In this document: positions 1-8,034 of the stretch, one piece after another | Layout: each line of letters opens with the position of its first letter | How positions within the stretch are numbered: position 1 is the stretch's first letter | DNA from: Spirochaetaceae bacterium | GTDB lineage: Bacteria > Spirochaetota > Spirochaetia > SZUA-6 > Fen-1364 | Direction: 5' to 3' | DNA length: 16,870 nucleotides | NCBI GenBank assembly: GCA_003170115.1 | Contig: PMZS01000085.1 | Location: forward strand, 1 to 16,870 | Position numbers and translations under genes: made by a program | Notes under the pieces: model-generated | Told to the model about the DNA's origin: nothing | Databases searched by the model: none | Seen by the model: the letters and a program-made list of their open reading frames with translations, nothing else

Positions 1-243
1 GACGAGCCGACCTCCGCGCTGGACCCCAAGGCGACGGCGGCCATCGAGGAGTTGATCGTCTCCCTGAAGGGCGTGGTCACCATCGTCCAGGTCACTCACA
101 ACATCCCCCAGGCCGCGAGAATTTCCGACTTTACCGCATTCATCCATCTCGGCGAGCTCGTCGAGTTCGGCCCGACAAAGACCGTGTTCACGGTACCCAG
201 GGACAAGAGGACGGAGGAGTACCTCTCCGGAAAGTTCGGATAG
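1..243 (+). CDS. pstB: Phosphate ABC transporter ATP-binding protein, C-terminal part (PstB)
   Basis: The window opens inside this gene; only the last 80 codons are present. The first visible residues, DEPTSALDP, are the end of Walker B plus the D-loop of an ABC ATPase. The H-loop histidine follows at local residue 33 in VTHNIPQAARISD. The tail (HLGELVEFG, then TEEYLSGKFG at the stop) is the characteristic C-terminus of PstB rather than of a generic ABC ATPase. PstB is the cytoplasmic ATPase that drives the high-affinity PstSCA phosphate importer and takes part in PhoU-dependent phosphate signalling. phoU follows 8 nt downstream, as in most pst operons. pstS, pstC and pstA should lie upstream, outside the window. 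Confidence 0.95.
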   Translation, partial: DEPTSALDPKATAAIEELIVSLKGVVTIVQVTHNIPQAARISDFTAFIHLGELVEFGPTKTVFTVPRDKRTEEYLSGKFG

Positions 244-251
244 GAGGGGCC

Positions 252-914
252 ATGCCCATACCCCAGATGGACGAGCTGAAGGCGCAGCTGGTCGCCTACG
301 GTCAATTCGTCCAGGACATGATCGAGAAAAGCCGACGGGCCCTGGTCTCCCGCCAGCCCGACCTCCCGCACGAGATCATTGACATGGACGAGCCACGGGC
401 GAACAGGACCGAAATCGACCTCGAGGCGGAATGCACCTCCCTCATTGCGCGCCACCAGCCCATGGCAAAGGACCTCCGCACGATCCTCATGGTGATGGGG
501 ATCACGAACGACCTGGAGCGCATCGCCGATCACTCGGTGAACATCGCCGAGGCCGTGGTGGAACATATCAACGGCACGACCCTTCGTCCGGACGACGATG
601 TCCTGAACATGTTCGAAGAAACCATCCGCATGGTGGACCAGGCGATCCGCGCTTTCATCACCGAGGACCCCGCACTCGGCCAGAGGGTCTGCGCATCGGA
701 TAATACGGTGGATGATCTTGCCACACGCATCCTGGAGGGGCTGAGCGCATCGATGACGACGACGCCTGACACCGTGCCGGAGAAGCTCGCCTTGCTGAAG
801 ATCGCCGGGAACCTCGAGCGGATTGCCGACCTTTCGACGAACATCGGCGAGGATGTGATATACATGACCCAAGGCCGCGTGATCAAGCACCACCAGGAGG
901 AGGACGCGAAGTAA
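252..914 (+). CDS. phoU: Phosphate transport system regulator PhoU
   Basis: This 220-aa protein has the usual PhoU length and two-repeat architecture of paired three-helix bundles. Each repeat carries the metal-binding E-R-I-A-D signature: NDLERIADHSVNIAE at residues 86-100 and NLERIADLSTNIGE at 187-200. PhoU sits at the membrane with the Pst transporter and the PhoR kinase. It restrains phosphate uptake and Pho regulon activation when phosphate is plentiful. A strong ribosome binding site (AGGAGG, 4 nt spacing) supports the ATG at 252. The gene lies 8 nt after pstB and 5 nt before the exopolyphosphatase. Its place directly ahead of polyphosphate genes fits the known link between PhoU loss, excess phosphate uptake and polyphosphate accumulation. 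Confidence 0.96.
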   Translation: MPIPQMDELKAQLVAYGQFVQDMIEKSRRALVSRQPDLPHEIIDMDEPRANRTEIDLEAECTSLIARHQPMAKDLRTILMVMGITNDLERIADHSVNIAEAVVEHINGTTLRPDDDVLNMFEETIRMVDQAIRAFITEDPALGQRVCASDNTVDDLATRILEGLSASMTTTPDTVPEKLALLKIAGNLERIADLSTNIGEDVIYMTQGRVIKHHQEEDAK

Positions 915-919
915 CCCCG

Positions 920-2446
920 ATGCCCGAACGAGTCGCCGCAATCGACGTGGGGACAAATGCGATCCGCTTTTTTGCCGCCGAATCCGACGAGCGGCAGGGT
1001 TTTCACGTCGTCGGTGAAACACGGATGGCGGTGCGTCTCGGTCACGGAGTCTTCTCCTCCGGGCAGATCGATGCGGGTGCAGCGGCCGAAGCGGCGGCTG
1101 GACTTGCCCAGGCCGCAGGGCAGATGACGGAGCTTTCCATCGAGCGCTACCGGGCCGTGGCAACGAGCGCGGTGCGGGAGAGCCGGAATCGGCGGGCGTT
1201 CGTCCAGCAGGTGCGCGAGGTCTCCGGCCTGCGCCTGGAGGTCATTTCAGGTTCGGAGGAGATCAGGCTCGTGCACACGGCGGTGCGAAGGCGTATGGCG
1301 CTGGGGAAAGATACCTGGATTCTGGTCGAGCTGGGCGGCGGGAGCGTGGAGATTGCACTCGTGGACGATTCACGCGTGAGCTGGAGCGAAACCCACGCCA
1401 TGGGGGCCGTACGGCTGATGGAGATGTTCGTGCGCGGGAACTCCGAGCCGAAGGAGTTCTCCCGGCTTATCCAGGAATACGCGGCGACCATCCGGCTGCC
1501 CGCGAAAATCGCGGACCGCGGGGTGAAAGGACTCCTTGCGACGGGGGGGAACATCGAATCCATTGCGAAGATCTGCCAGGGGAGCCGCGGTCCGTCCGGA
1601 GGACCCCTCACTGTCTCGGTCGAGGAATTGCGATCGCTCATCGGGAAGTTGTCCCGGATGTCGTTGGCCGAGAGGCAGAAGGAGTACGACCTGCGGTCCG
1701 ACAGGGCGGATGTCGTCGTGCCGGCCGCGATCGTCTACGCACACCTTGCTGACCGCCTGGGCGCCGCCGAGATCATGGTTCCCGGGGGAGGGGTGCGCGA
1801 GGGCATTGTGTATGACCTCCTGCAGAGACGCGCGGCCCGCCGCAGGGCCGACGCGAGCGTGATCGACGACGCCCTTCTCCTGGGGCGAAAGTTTCTTTTC
1901 GACGAAAAGCACGCCCTCCATGTGGCCCGGCTGGCCGAGTCCCTGTACGACCAACTCATTCACGTGCATGGGATGGGGGACCGGGAAAGGCGCCTCCTGG
2001 TGGCGGCGGCACTCCTGCACGACGTCGGGGGGGTAGTGAGCTTGAAAAGCCATCACAAGCACGCCTTGTATCTCATTGCGCGCTCCGAGCTTCCGGGGTT
2101 CACCGCGCGGGAGATGCTCATCGTGGGAACCATCGCCCGCTACCATCGAAAATCCCCGCCTTCGCCCCTTCACCACGAGTTCGCGCAGCTCTCCCTTGCG
2201 GACCGGAACCGCGTGCGGCTGCTCGCGGGAATGCTGCGCATCGCTGACGCGCTGGACAAGGAACACCGGCAGAAGATCCAGGGCATCGTGGTCGTTCGCC
2301 GAGGGACGGAGGTGCAGATACGGGCGAGCGGCGCCGACGACGTTCTCCTGGAGCAATGGGCCCTGAGGAAAAAGGACGACCTCTTCCGCGAGGTTTTCGG
2401 TCTCGACGTCACGCTCTCGCGGGACGGAGCCGGCACCGATGACTGA
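920..2446 (+). CDS. ppx: Ppx/GppA-family exopolyphosphatase with C-terminal HD domain
   Basis: This 508-aa protein resembles Ppx/GppA phosphatases. The N-terminal actin-like ASKHA fold starts with AAIDVGTNAIRFFAAE (residues 6-21, phosphate 1 loop), followed by VELGGGSVEIAL near residue 140 (phosphate 2 loop). After about residue 310 comes a long helical HD-type domain, with LLHDVGG near 370 and SHHKHAL just after. The family releases orthophosphate from polyphosphate ends and/or hydrolyses pppGpp to ppGpp; sequence alone does not separate the two. The full length with an HD domain matches the long Ppx form, and adjacency to ppk favours polyphosphate. The stop overlaps the ppk start by 8 nt, so translation is probably coupled. 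The ribosome binding site before ATG 920 is weak, also consistent with coupling to phoU. Confidence 0.92.
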   Translation: MPERVAAIDVGTNAIRFFAAESDERQGFHVVGETRMAVRLGHGVFSSGQIDAGAAAEAAAGLAQAAGQMTELSIERYRAVATSAVRESRNRRAFVQQVREVSGLRLEVISGSEEIRLVHTAVRRRMALGKDTWILVELGGGSVEIALVDDSRVSWSETHAMGAVRLMEMFVRGNSEPKEFSRLIQEYAATIRLPAKIADRGVKGLLATGGNIESIAKICQGSRGPSGGPLTVSVEELRSLIGKLSRMSLAERQKEYDLRSDRADVVVPAAIVYAHLADRLGAAEIMVPGGGVREGIVYDLLQRRAARRRADASVIDDALLLGRKFLFDEKHALHVARLAESLYDQLIHVHGMGDRERRLLVAAALLHDVGGVVSLKSHHKHALYLIARSELPGFTAREMLIVGTIARYHRKSPPSPLHHEFAQLSLADRNRVRLLAGMLRIADALDKEHRQKIQGIVVVRRGTEVQIRASGADDVLLEQWALRKKDDLFREVFGLDVTLSRDGAGTDD

Positions 2447-4529
2447 TGAAATGCCTGATCTGAACGACCCCCGGCTTTTCGTCGACCGGGAGACGGGTCT
2501 CCTGGACTTTTTCCGCAGGGTGCTGGAAGAAGCGCAGGACCCGACCAACCCGCTCCTGGAGCGCGTCCGCTTTCTTGCGATCGTGAGCTCCGACCTTGGG
2601 GAGTTCTTCATGGTTCGTGTGGCCGGTCTCAAGCAGCAGATCGAGGCGGGGGTCGCCGAGTACTCCCTCACGGGACTTACCCCTGCCCAGCAACTCGAAG
2701 CTGTTCGCGCACGGGCCCAGGAGCTGATGCATGCAACGCGTGCCTGCCTGCGCGAGCTTTTGCCGCAGCTCGAGGCCGCGGGAATCCGGATTCTCGACTA
2801 TGCATCGCTGAGCCCCGAACAACGGGCGGAGGCGGACCGTTACTTCGAGCAGATCGTCTTTCCCGTTCTCACACCTCTGGCCGTGGACCCCGGACGGCCC
2901 TTTCCGCACATCTCGAACATGAGCCTCAATCTGGCGCTTGTCATTCGGGATGCCTCCGGCACGGAGCGCTTCGCCCGGGTCAAGCTGCCGGCCACCCTGC
3001 CCCGATTTCTCGAGCTGCGGTCCGCCCGGGGGCCGGATGGGGAGGGCGCGCGCGCGGTGCTCCTGCTCGAGCAGCTCGTCTCGGCGAATGTCGGCTCGCT
3101 CTTCCCCGGGATGCAGGTCATCCAGTCGCATCCTTTCCGCGTGACCCGGGACGCCGAGATGTCCATCCAGGAGCTGGAGGCGGAAGACCTCCTGGAAACG
3201 ATCGAAAAGGGGGTGCGGCTCAGGAGGTTCGGCCGGGTTGTGCGGTTGACGGTGGACACGGCGATGCCTGTGTCTATTCGCGACATCCTGACGGAAAACC
3301 TTGAGGTCGACCCCCCGGATGTGTACACCATGGAGCCGCCCCTCGGCATGAGCGACCTCGATCAGCTGCACGGGCTGGAGCGGCCTGAATTGAAATACGC
3401 GCCCTTCGTGCCCGCGCTCCCCTCCGGGCTGGAGGACGGAGAGAGCGACATCTTCAGCGCCATCCGGCGCCAGGACATCCTTCTCCACCATCCCTACGAT
3501 ACCTTCGATCCCGTGGTGGATTTTCTCGACGCGGCCGCCCGGGACCCCGCGGTGCTCGCCATCAAGCAGACCCTCTACAGGGTCGGCCAGAACTCTCCCG
3601 TCGTGAAAGCTCTTCTGGAGGCGGTCCGTCGCGGCAAGCAGGTGGCGGTGCTGGTGGAGCTGAAGGCGCGCTTTGACGAGGAAAGCAACATCGAATGGGC
3701 CCGTGCGCTGGAAAGCGAGGGCGTGCACGTGGTCTATGGCCTCCTCGGGCTGAAGACCCACTCGAAGATCGCACTGGTCATCCGGCAGGAGAGCGACCGC
3801 ATCCGGCGCTACGTGCATCTTTCCACGGGCAACTACAACGCCGTGACCGCGCACCAGTACACGGACCTCGGGCTTTTCACATGCGACGACGCGATTGGCG
3901 CGGATGCCTCCGACATCTTCAACTACCTCACCGGCTACTCCGACAAGCGCACCTACCAGAGGTTTCTCGTCGCGCCGATCAACCTGAGGAGCGGACTGGA
4001 TGCGCTGATCCGCAGGGAGATGGCGCAGAGCCGTGCCGGTGGGGAGGGGGCAATCATCATCAAGTGCAACGCCCTGGTGGACAAGGCGATGATCCAACTC
4101 CTCTACGAAGCGTCCCGGGCCGGAGTGCGCATCGAGCTGCTGGTGCGGGGAATATGCTGCCTGCGCCCGGGCGTGCCGGGCGTAAGCGACAACATTCGTG
4201 TGAGGAGCATCGTCGGGCGCTTCCTCGAGCACAGCCGGGTCTTCTGGTTCCGCAACGGGGGGAGCGAAGAGATGTACCTCGGGAGCGCCGACCTGATGGG
4301 GCGCAACCTGGACCGACGCGTGGAGATTCTCTTCCCTGTCCTGGATCCTCGGCTCGTCCGGCAGGTAAAGACAGAGGTCCTGGACACGTGCCTGGAGGAC
4401 ACCGCGAAGGCGCGGATCATGCAGGGGGATGGGGCCTACCTGCGCGCCAGGGCTCCGGCTGGCAAGACGACGCTGGATTGCCAGGCCGAGCTCATCAAAC
4501 GGCGGCAGACGGCATCGACGAGGACCTGA
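2439..4529 (+). CDS. ppk1: Polyphosphate kinase 1
   Basis: At 696 aa this is full-length Ppk1 with the standard four-domain layout. The N domain (about 1-110) starts DPRLFVDRETGLLDFFRRVL. A head domain follows, then two phospholipase-D-like catalytic domains from about residue 330. Catalytic features are visible: LYR (R381), KARFDEE (R411), the HxK motif THSK with H441 (equivalent to the autophosphorylated E. coli H435), HLSTGNYN at 460-467, and LEHSR with H598 (equivalent to E. coli H592). Ppk1 reversibly transfers the gamma phosphate of ATP onto polyphosphate and is the main polyphosphate synthase. The start overlaps the ppx stop by 8 nt, and sixA begins 2 nt after the ppk stop. The polyphosphate-making and polyphosphate-degrading enzymes are therefore translated from one message. 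No catalytic residue appears missing. Confidence 0.97.
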   Translation: MTDEMPDLNDPRLFVDRETGLLDFFRRVLEEAQDPTNPLLERVRFLAIVSSDLGEFFMVRVAGLKQQIEAGVAEYSLTGLTPAQQLEAVRARAQELMHATRACLRELLPQLEAAGIRILDYASLSPEQRAEADRYFEQIVFPVLTPLAVDPGRPFPHISNMSLNLALVIRDASGTERFARVKLPATLPRFLELRSARGPDGEGARAVLLLEQLVSANVGSLFPGMQVIQSHPFRVTRDAEMSIQELEAEDLLETIEKGVRLRRFGRVVRLTVDTAMPVSIRDILTENLEVDPPDVYTMEPPLGMSDLDQLHGLERPELKYAPFVPALPSGLEDGESDIFSAIRRQDILLHHPYDTFDPVVDFLDAAARDPAVLAIKQTLYRVGQNSPVVKALLEAVRRGKQVAVLVELKARFDEESNIEWARALESEGVHVVYGLLGLKTHSKIALVIRQESDRIRRYVHLSTGNYNAVTAHQYTDLGLFTCDDAIGADASDIFNYLTGYSDKRTYQRFLVAPINLRSGLDALIRREMAQSRAGGEGAIIIKCNALVDKAMIQLLYEASRAGVRIELLVRGICCLRPGVPGVSDNIRVRSIVGRFLEHSRVFWFRNGGSEEMYLGSADLMGRNLDRRVEILFPVLDPRLVRQVKTEVLDTCLEDTAKARIMQGDGAYLRARAPAGKTTLDCQAELIKRRQTASTRT

Positions 4530-4530
4530 G

Positions 4531-5022
4531 ATGGAGCTCTATTTTCTTCGGCATGGTGATGCGGGCGCTGCGGAGGACTGGAAGGGCAGGGACTCCGAAC
4601 GTCCCCTGAGCAGGGAGGGGGCTGTCCGTATGGAGAAAGAGGCCGCGGCCATCGCTCTCCTGCGCCCGACGCTGGAACTGATTCTTACCAGCCCGCTCGT
4701 GAGGGCGCGGCAGACAGCGGAGATCGTTGCGAAGAAACTGCGGCTGGCAGAGTTACTGGTCGAGGAGGAACGGCTTTCGCCCGGCTTCGCGGCGGCCGAC
4801 CTGGCGGGGATACTGGCCGAACGCGGATCCTTGAGAGGTCTTCTCATGGTGGGGCATGAGCCCGACTTCAGCCGTGTCATCTCCGCCTGCACCGGCGGGG
4901 GGCGTGTCGAGTGCAAGAAAGGAAGCCTTGTCCGGGTGGACATGGATGATCCCTCCTCCCTCAAGGGCATTCTCGTCTGGCTCCTCCCGCCCCGCGTGCT
5001 TGCGCCGAATCCACCTTCATGA
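4531..5022 (+). CDS. sixA: SixA-type phosphohistidine phosphatase (histidine phosphatase superfamily)
   Basis: The ATG at 4531 gives a 163-aa protein starting MELYFLRHGDAG. The RHG motif (R7-H8-G9) holds the phosphate-accepting histidine; the second catalytic histidine is H109 in MVGHEPDFS. The length and the short lid match SixA rather than phosphoglycerate mutase. SixA enzymes remove phosphate from phosphohistidine on phosphotransfer proteins, including the nitrogen-PTS NPr in E. coli. The gene starts 1 nt after the ppk stop, and its own stop overlaps the next gene in an ATGA. A longer in-frame reading from 4429 would only read through ppk and was rejected. In this operon a target such as autophosphorylated Ppk1 or a PhoR-type kinase is conceivable, but that is inference. 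Catalytic identity is well supported; the substrate is not. Confidence 0.88.
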   Translation: MELYFLRHGDAGAAEDWKGRDSERPLSREGAVRMEKEAAAIALLRPTLELILTSPLVRARQTAEIVAKKLRLAELLVEEERLSPGFAAADLAGILAERGSLRGLLMVGHEPDFSRVISACTGGGRVECKKGSLVRVDMDDPSSLKGILVWLLPPRVLAPNPPS

Positions 5023-7169
5023 GCACGGAGATCGAAGCCAAGTTCCTTGTCACCGGGCGCGGTACGGCTGACCGTATCCGCGCCCTCACGCACGTCGGCA
5101 GCTACTCGCTTCTTGAAGGCAGGATCGATATCGTTCACGACGTCTACCTGGACACCTCGGACCGCGCACTCCTCTCGGCCGGGTACGCCTGCCGGCGCCG
5201 GGAACGGGAGGGAGAGTTTCTCATCACCATCAAGTCCGCCGCGACACAGCGCGGCGCGGTGCAGCGCCGTGAGGAGCTGGAGGTCTCGATTCCGAGCGAC
5301 TCCGCTCCTCACGCGCCGCCCGACGCGTGGCCGGACTCGGAGGCCCGGGAGAAGGTGCTCGGGCTTGTCGGGGAGAAGTCCCTGGAAGAGATGTTTCGCC
5401 TGAGCCAGACCAGGTCGGTCAGGCGCGTGGTCGACGGTGAACGGCATGTCGCCGACTGCAGCCTCGACGAGGTCCGAGTCGGGGAGGGAGAGTCCACGCA
5501 TCGCTGGTGCGAGCTGGAAATGGAGCTCGCTCCGGGGGGGACGGAGGTGGACCTCGCCGCGATGAGCGGGTGGCTTCGGGCGACCCTGGGCCTGCATCCG
5601 TCGGCGGGTTCGAAATTCGAAAGGGCCCTGGATGCCATGGGCCCGCGGAGAACCGCCCACCCCCCGGCCCGCCAGGAAGAAACGATTCTCCTCGAGGCAC
5701 CGAAGGACATTTCCGGCGGTCTTCCTTTTTCCGCGCTCGGCGCCATGGGGTACACGGCGACGCTCTGGCGGCAGCAGACGGACCAGCTCTCCTTCTTCGA
5801 CACGCACGACGGCGCCTTCCTGAAACAAGGGTTCACCGTCGTGTTTTCGCGGACCGCGGGGGCCTGGCTCCTCCGCAAGGGAGAAGGCGTGAGGGCAGAG
5901 CAGGCCGGGCTTCCGCAGTCCCCGCCGCGTGAAGGTGCCTTTCCTCTGGCCCTGCGATCCGTCTCCGCCGTTTTCCCGTCCGTCCCGTTTCTCGAGGCCA
6001 ACCTCGTCGAAACAGAATATCGCATCGGGGGATTTGTCGCGCATCTGCTCCGTGTCCGCGCGCAGCAATGGACGTTCCTCGTGCCCCTGGAGGAGTCCGG
6101 CCCGCGAACACTGCTTCGCCTGGTCGTCATCGGCCCACCGACGGGATGCGCGTATTTTTCCTTCCTGCTGCAAGAGCGGCTGGGCTTCCGGGTCTCACTC
6201 GTGCCCCTGGTCGAGGAGGCTCTCTCGCTGCAAGGGCTTGCGGCGCCCGGTGCGCCTCTCCCCGCCGAGTTCCGCGTGACCCCGGACGACACGGTCGGCC
6301 GCGCGTGCCGCCGGATTCTTTGTGGTGAGGCATGGAAGATGAGGGCGAACTTCCGCGGCGCCATTCACGATCTGGACCCCGAGTTCGTGCACGACCTGCG
6401 GGTTGCTACCCGGCGGGCGCGGAGCGCCGTGCGGCTGTTTTCCAGCCTTCTTGAGCCCGGGGAGGGCACGGCTCTTGCCGAGGACCTTGGGTGGATCGCC
6501 CGCTTGCTGGGCGCAACGCGCGACCTGGACGTCTTCATGTCGCGCCTGGAGAGGCAGCTCGACCTGGTACAAGCCGATCCCGGCTTTCGAGAGATGGCCC
6601 GTGACCGGCTGTTCGCACAGCGGGCCGGGGCCCTGTCCGTCCTGGTGGAGGCGCTGAGGTCGGAGCGGTTTACCTTGATGTTGCACAGGCTGGAATCATC
6701 GGGTGCGGACGAAAGCACCCCTCCCGTGCGGCGGTTCGCCCGTGGCAGGATAGACAAGGCCTTCAACAAGCTGGCGCTCTGGATCGATCGCCCCCCGGAG
6801 GGCCTGACGGACTCGGAGCTTCACCGCGTCCGCATTCTCTTTAAAAGGCTGCGCTACATGTGCGAGTTCTTCCGACCCCTGCTGGGCGACGACGGGGGGC
6901 GGCTGATTGGATCTTTCGTGGGCTTCCAGGATTGTCTCGGTGTGCACCAGGACGCCACGGCCGCCCTCCATATGCTCTCCGGATTCCTGGTGGAAGTGCC
7001 GACCGGCAGCCGTTCCGAGGGATTCCTCCTGTCCATGGGCGCGATGCTGCAGGTCCAGCGGGACATTCAACGGGCACAGCGGGCGAGGTTTGCCCGCCAA
7101 TGGAAGTCGGCACCTGGGATCATCGACCTCTGGAAGGGCGTCCGCGGTGCGCTGAGAGACACGGAATGA
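5019..7169 (+). CDS. CYTH and CHAD domain protein with an extra degenerate CYTH-like unit
   Basis: 716 aa in three parts. Residues 1-205 form a CYTH (triphosphate tunnel) domain: ExExK signature E4-I-E6-A-K8, basic strands C-R-R-R-E-R at 58-63, ITIK at 69-72, acidic strand CELEMEL at 164-170, and SKFERAL at 198-204. Residues about 220-405 appear to be a second CYTH-like unit lacking ExExK (see findings). Residues about 422-716 form a CHAD helical domain with HDLRVATRRARSAVRLF (H458, R461, R465, R466), RDLDVF at 501-506 and HRVRILFKRLRYMCEFF (H602, R603, K609, R612). CYTH enzymes act on triphosphates such as tripolyphosphate or thiamine triphosphate. CHAD domains bind polyphosphate through basic helices and can localise to granules. 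Start and stop overlap both neighbours by ATGA, so it is translated with SixA and ParA. Usual CYTH-CHAD proteins are about 500 aa; the extra 200 aa is unusual. Confidence 0.92.
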   Translation: MSTEIEAKFLVTGRGTADRIRALTHVGSYSLLEGRIDIVHDVYLDTSDRALLSAGYACRRREREGEFLITIKSAATQRGAVQRREELEVSIPSDSAPHAPPDAWPDSEAREKVLGLVGEKSLEEMFRLSQTRSVRRVVDGERHVADCSLDEVRVGEGESTHRWCELEMELAPGGTEVDLAAMSGWLRATLGLHPSAGSKFERALDAMGPRRTAHPPARQEETILLEAPKDISGGLPFSALGAMGYTATLWRQQTDQLSFFDTHDGAFLKQGFTVVFSRTAGAWLLRKGEGVRAEQAGLPQSPPREGAFPLALRSVSAVFPSVPFLEANLVETEYRIGGFVAHLLRVRAQQWTFLVPLEESGPRTLLRLVVIGPPTGCAYFSFLLQERLGFRVSLVPLVEEALSLQGLAAPGAPLPAEFRVTPDDTVGRACRRILCGEAWKMRANFRGAIHDLDPEFVHDLRVATRRARSAVRLFSSLLEPGEGTALAEDLGWIARLLGATRDLDVFMSRLERQLDLVQADPGFREMARDRLFAQRAGALSVLVEALRSERFTLMLHRLESSGADESTPPVRRFARGRIDKAFNKLALWIDRPPEGLTDSELHRVRILFKRLRYMCEFFRPLLGDDGGRLIGSFVGFQDCLGVHQDATAALHMLSGFLVEVPTGSRSEGFLLSMGAMLQVQRDIQRAQRARFARQWKSAPGIIDLWKGVRGALRDTE

Positions 7170-7939
7170 AGACCATCGCCGTGTACAACATCAAGGGGGG
7201 TGTGGGAAAATCCACCACTGCGGTGAATCTCGGCTGCCTTGCGGGGCGAGGTGGCCATGCGACGCTTCTCTGGGACCTCGACCCCCAGGGAGCAGCGGGG
7301 TACTACCTGGGGCAGTCAGGTGAGACGGGAAGAGGAAGCGGGAAGCTCACCCGGGGAAAAGAAAGGCTCGCAGATCTCGCCTCCGCAACCCCGTACCCGA
7401 ACCTTGATCTGATTCCGTCTCGCTTCTCGTATCGGAGGCTGGACATCCACCTGCACGCGCAAGGTCACCGGCGGACCGTTTTATCGAGGCTGCTCGCTCC
7501 CCTTGCCACCGCGTACCGCTGGGTCTTCCTCGATTGCCCGCCCGGCATCACGCTGCTTTCAGAAAATATTTTCTCCACCGCGGACATCCTTCTCGTCCCG
7601 CTTGTGCCGACGCCGCTTTCCCTGCGCACATTCGAGGAAATCGTTGTGTTTTACGAGCGCAGGGGCCTTGACCGCACGAGAGTGCTTCCGTTCTTCTCTC
7701 TGGTCGAGCGCCGCAAGAAGATACATCGAGAAACGATGGAGATCTTTGCCGCCCGGGAGAGCCGGGTCTGCCGGGCGGTCATCCCCTCCCTGTCGGAGAT
7801 CGAAAGGATGGCGCTGACACTGCGGCCTCCCGCGTACTACCGGCCCCGCTCTGAAGCGGGCCGTGCGTATGCCGCGCTCTGGGCGGAAATCATGACTGCC
7901 ACGGAGCTTTTCGAGGACACGGGGAGGAAAACGCCGTGA
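7166..7939 (+). CDS. ParA/MinD-family ATPase, orphan (no ParB)
   Basis: This 257-aa protein starts at ATG 7166, overlapping the CHAD gene stop as ATGA. It has a deviant Walker A KGGVGKST (residues 10-17, signature lysine K10), Walker A' WDLDPQGAA (D37, D39) and Walker B VFLDCPPG (D123). Basic residues near 182-188 (ERRKKIH) lie where ParA proteins often bind nonspecific DNA. ParA ATPases form ATP-dependent dimers on the nucleoid and position plasmids, chromosomes or protein cargo such as carboxysomes. There is no ParB, parS-like repeat cluster or helix-turn-helix N-domain here, so chromosome partitioning is unlikely. As the last full gene of a polyphosphate operon, its likeliest cargo is the polyphosphate granule or the CHAD protein; this is inference. 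A longer frame from 6860 only overlaps the CHAD gene and was rejected. Confidence 0.9.
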   Translation: MKTIAVYNIKGGVGKSTTAVNLGCLAGRGGHATLLWDLDPQGAAGYYLGQSGETGRGSGKLTRGKERLADLASATPYPNLDLIPSRFSYRRLDIHLHAQGHRRTVLSRLLAPLATAYRWVFLDCPPGITLLSENIFSTADILLVPLVPTPLSLRTFEEIVVFYERRGLDRTRVLPFFSLVERRKKIHRETMEIFAARESRVCRAVIPSLSEIERMALTLRPPAYYRPRSEAGRAYAALWAEIMTATELFEDTGRKTP

Positions 7940-8034
7940 AGAAGGGGATGCATACTGAACCCGCGGACGGCGCGAAAGAGCTTCTCCAGGACTTGGTGAC
8001 CGCCATGAGCGAGGCGGTACTGAGCCGGGAATGA
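7936..8034 (+). CDS. Short ORF (32 aa) after parA, possible small protein
   Basis: A GTG-started frame of 32 codons overlaps the parA stop as GTGA and ends in an ATGA that overlaps the next frame at 8031. The peptide (M-K-K-G-M-H-T-E-P, then a helix-like K-E-L-L-Q-D-L-V-T-A-M-S-E-A-V-L) has amphipathic character but no family I recognise. The stop/start overlap pattern is the same as in the genes upstream, which argues that it is or was translated. It could be a small ParA partner, a remnant of a larger gene, or a leader that kept coupling to the now-broken metallophosphoesterase. Only conservation in relatives would settle it. Confidence 0.35.
   Translation: MKKGMHTEPADGAKELLQDLVTAMSEAVLSRE

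Noticed and set aside
2409..4232. Long minus-strand open frame of about 607 codons opposite ppk1
   Set aside because: It is the antisense of a well-supported Ppk1; the translation is rich in His, Arg and Pro, with no recognisable domain. Such frames are common in high-GC DNA.
4539..6173. Long minus-strand open frame of about 544 codons opposite sixA and the CYTH-CHAD gene
   Set aside because: Low-complexity Arg/Gly/Pro-rich translation, no family features, and it lies opposite two well-supported genes.
6860..7165. 102-codon N-terminal extension of the ParA protein
   Set aside because: It overlaps the CHAD coding region in another frame, and the P-loop belongs at the extreme N-terminus, as ATG 7166 gives.
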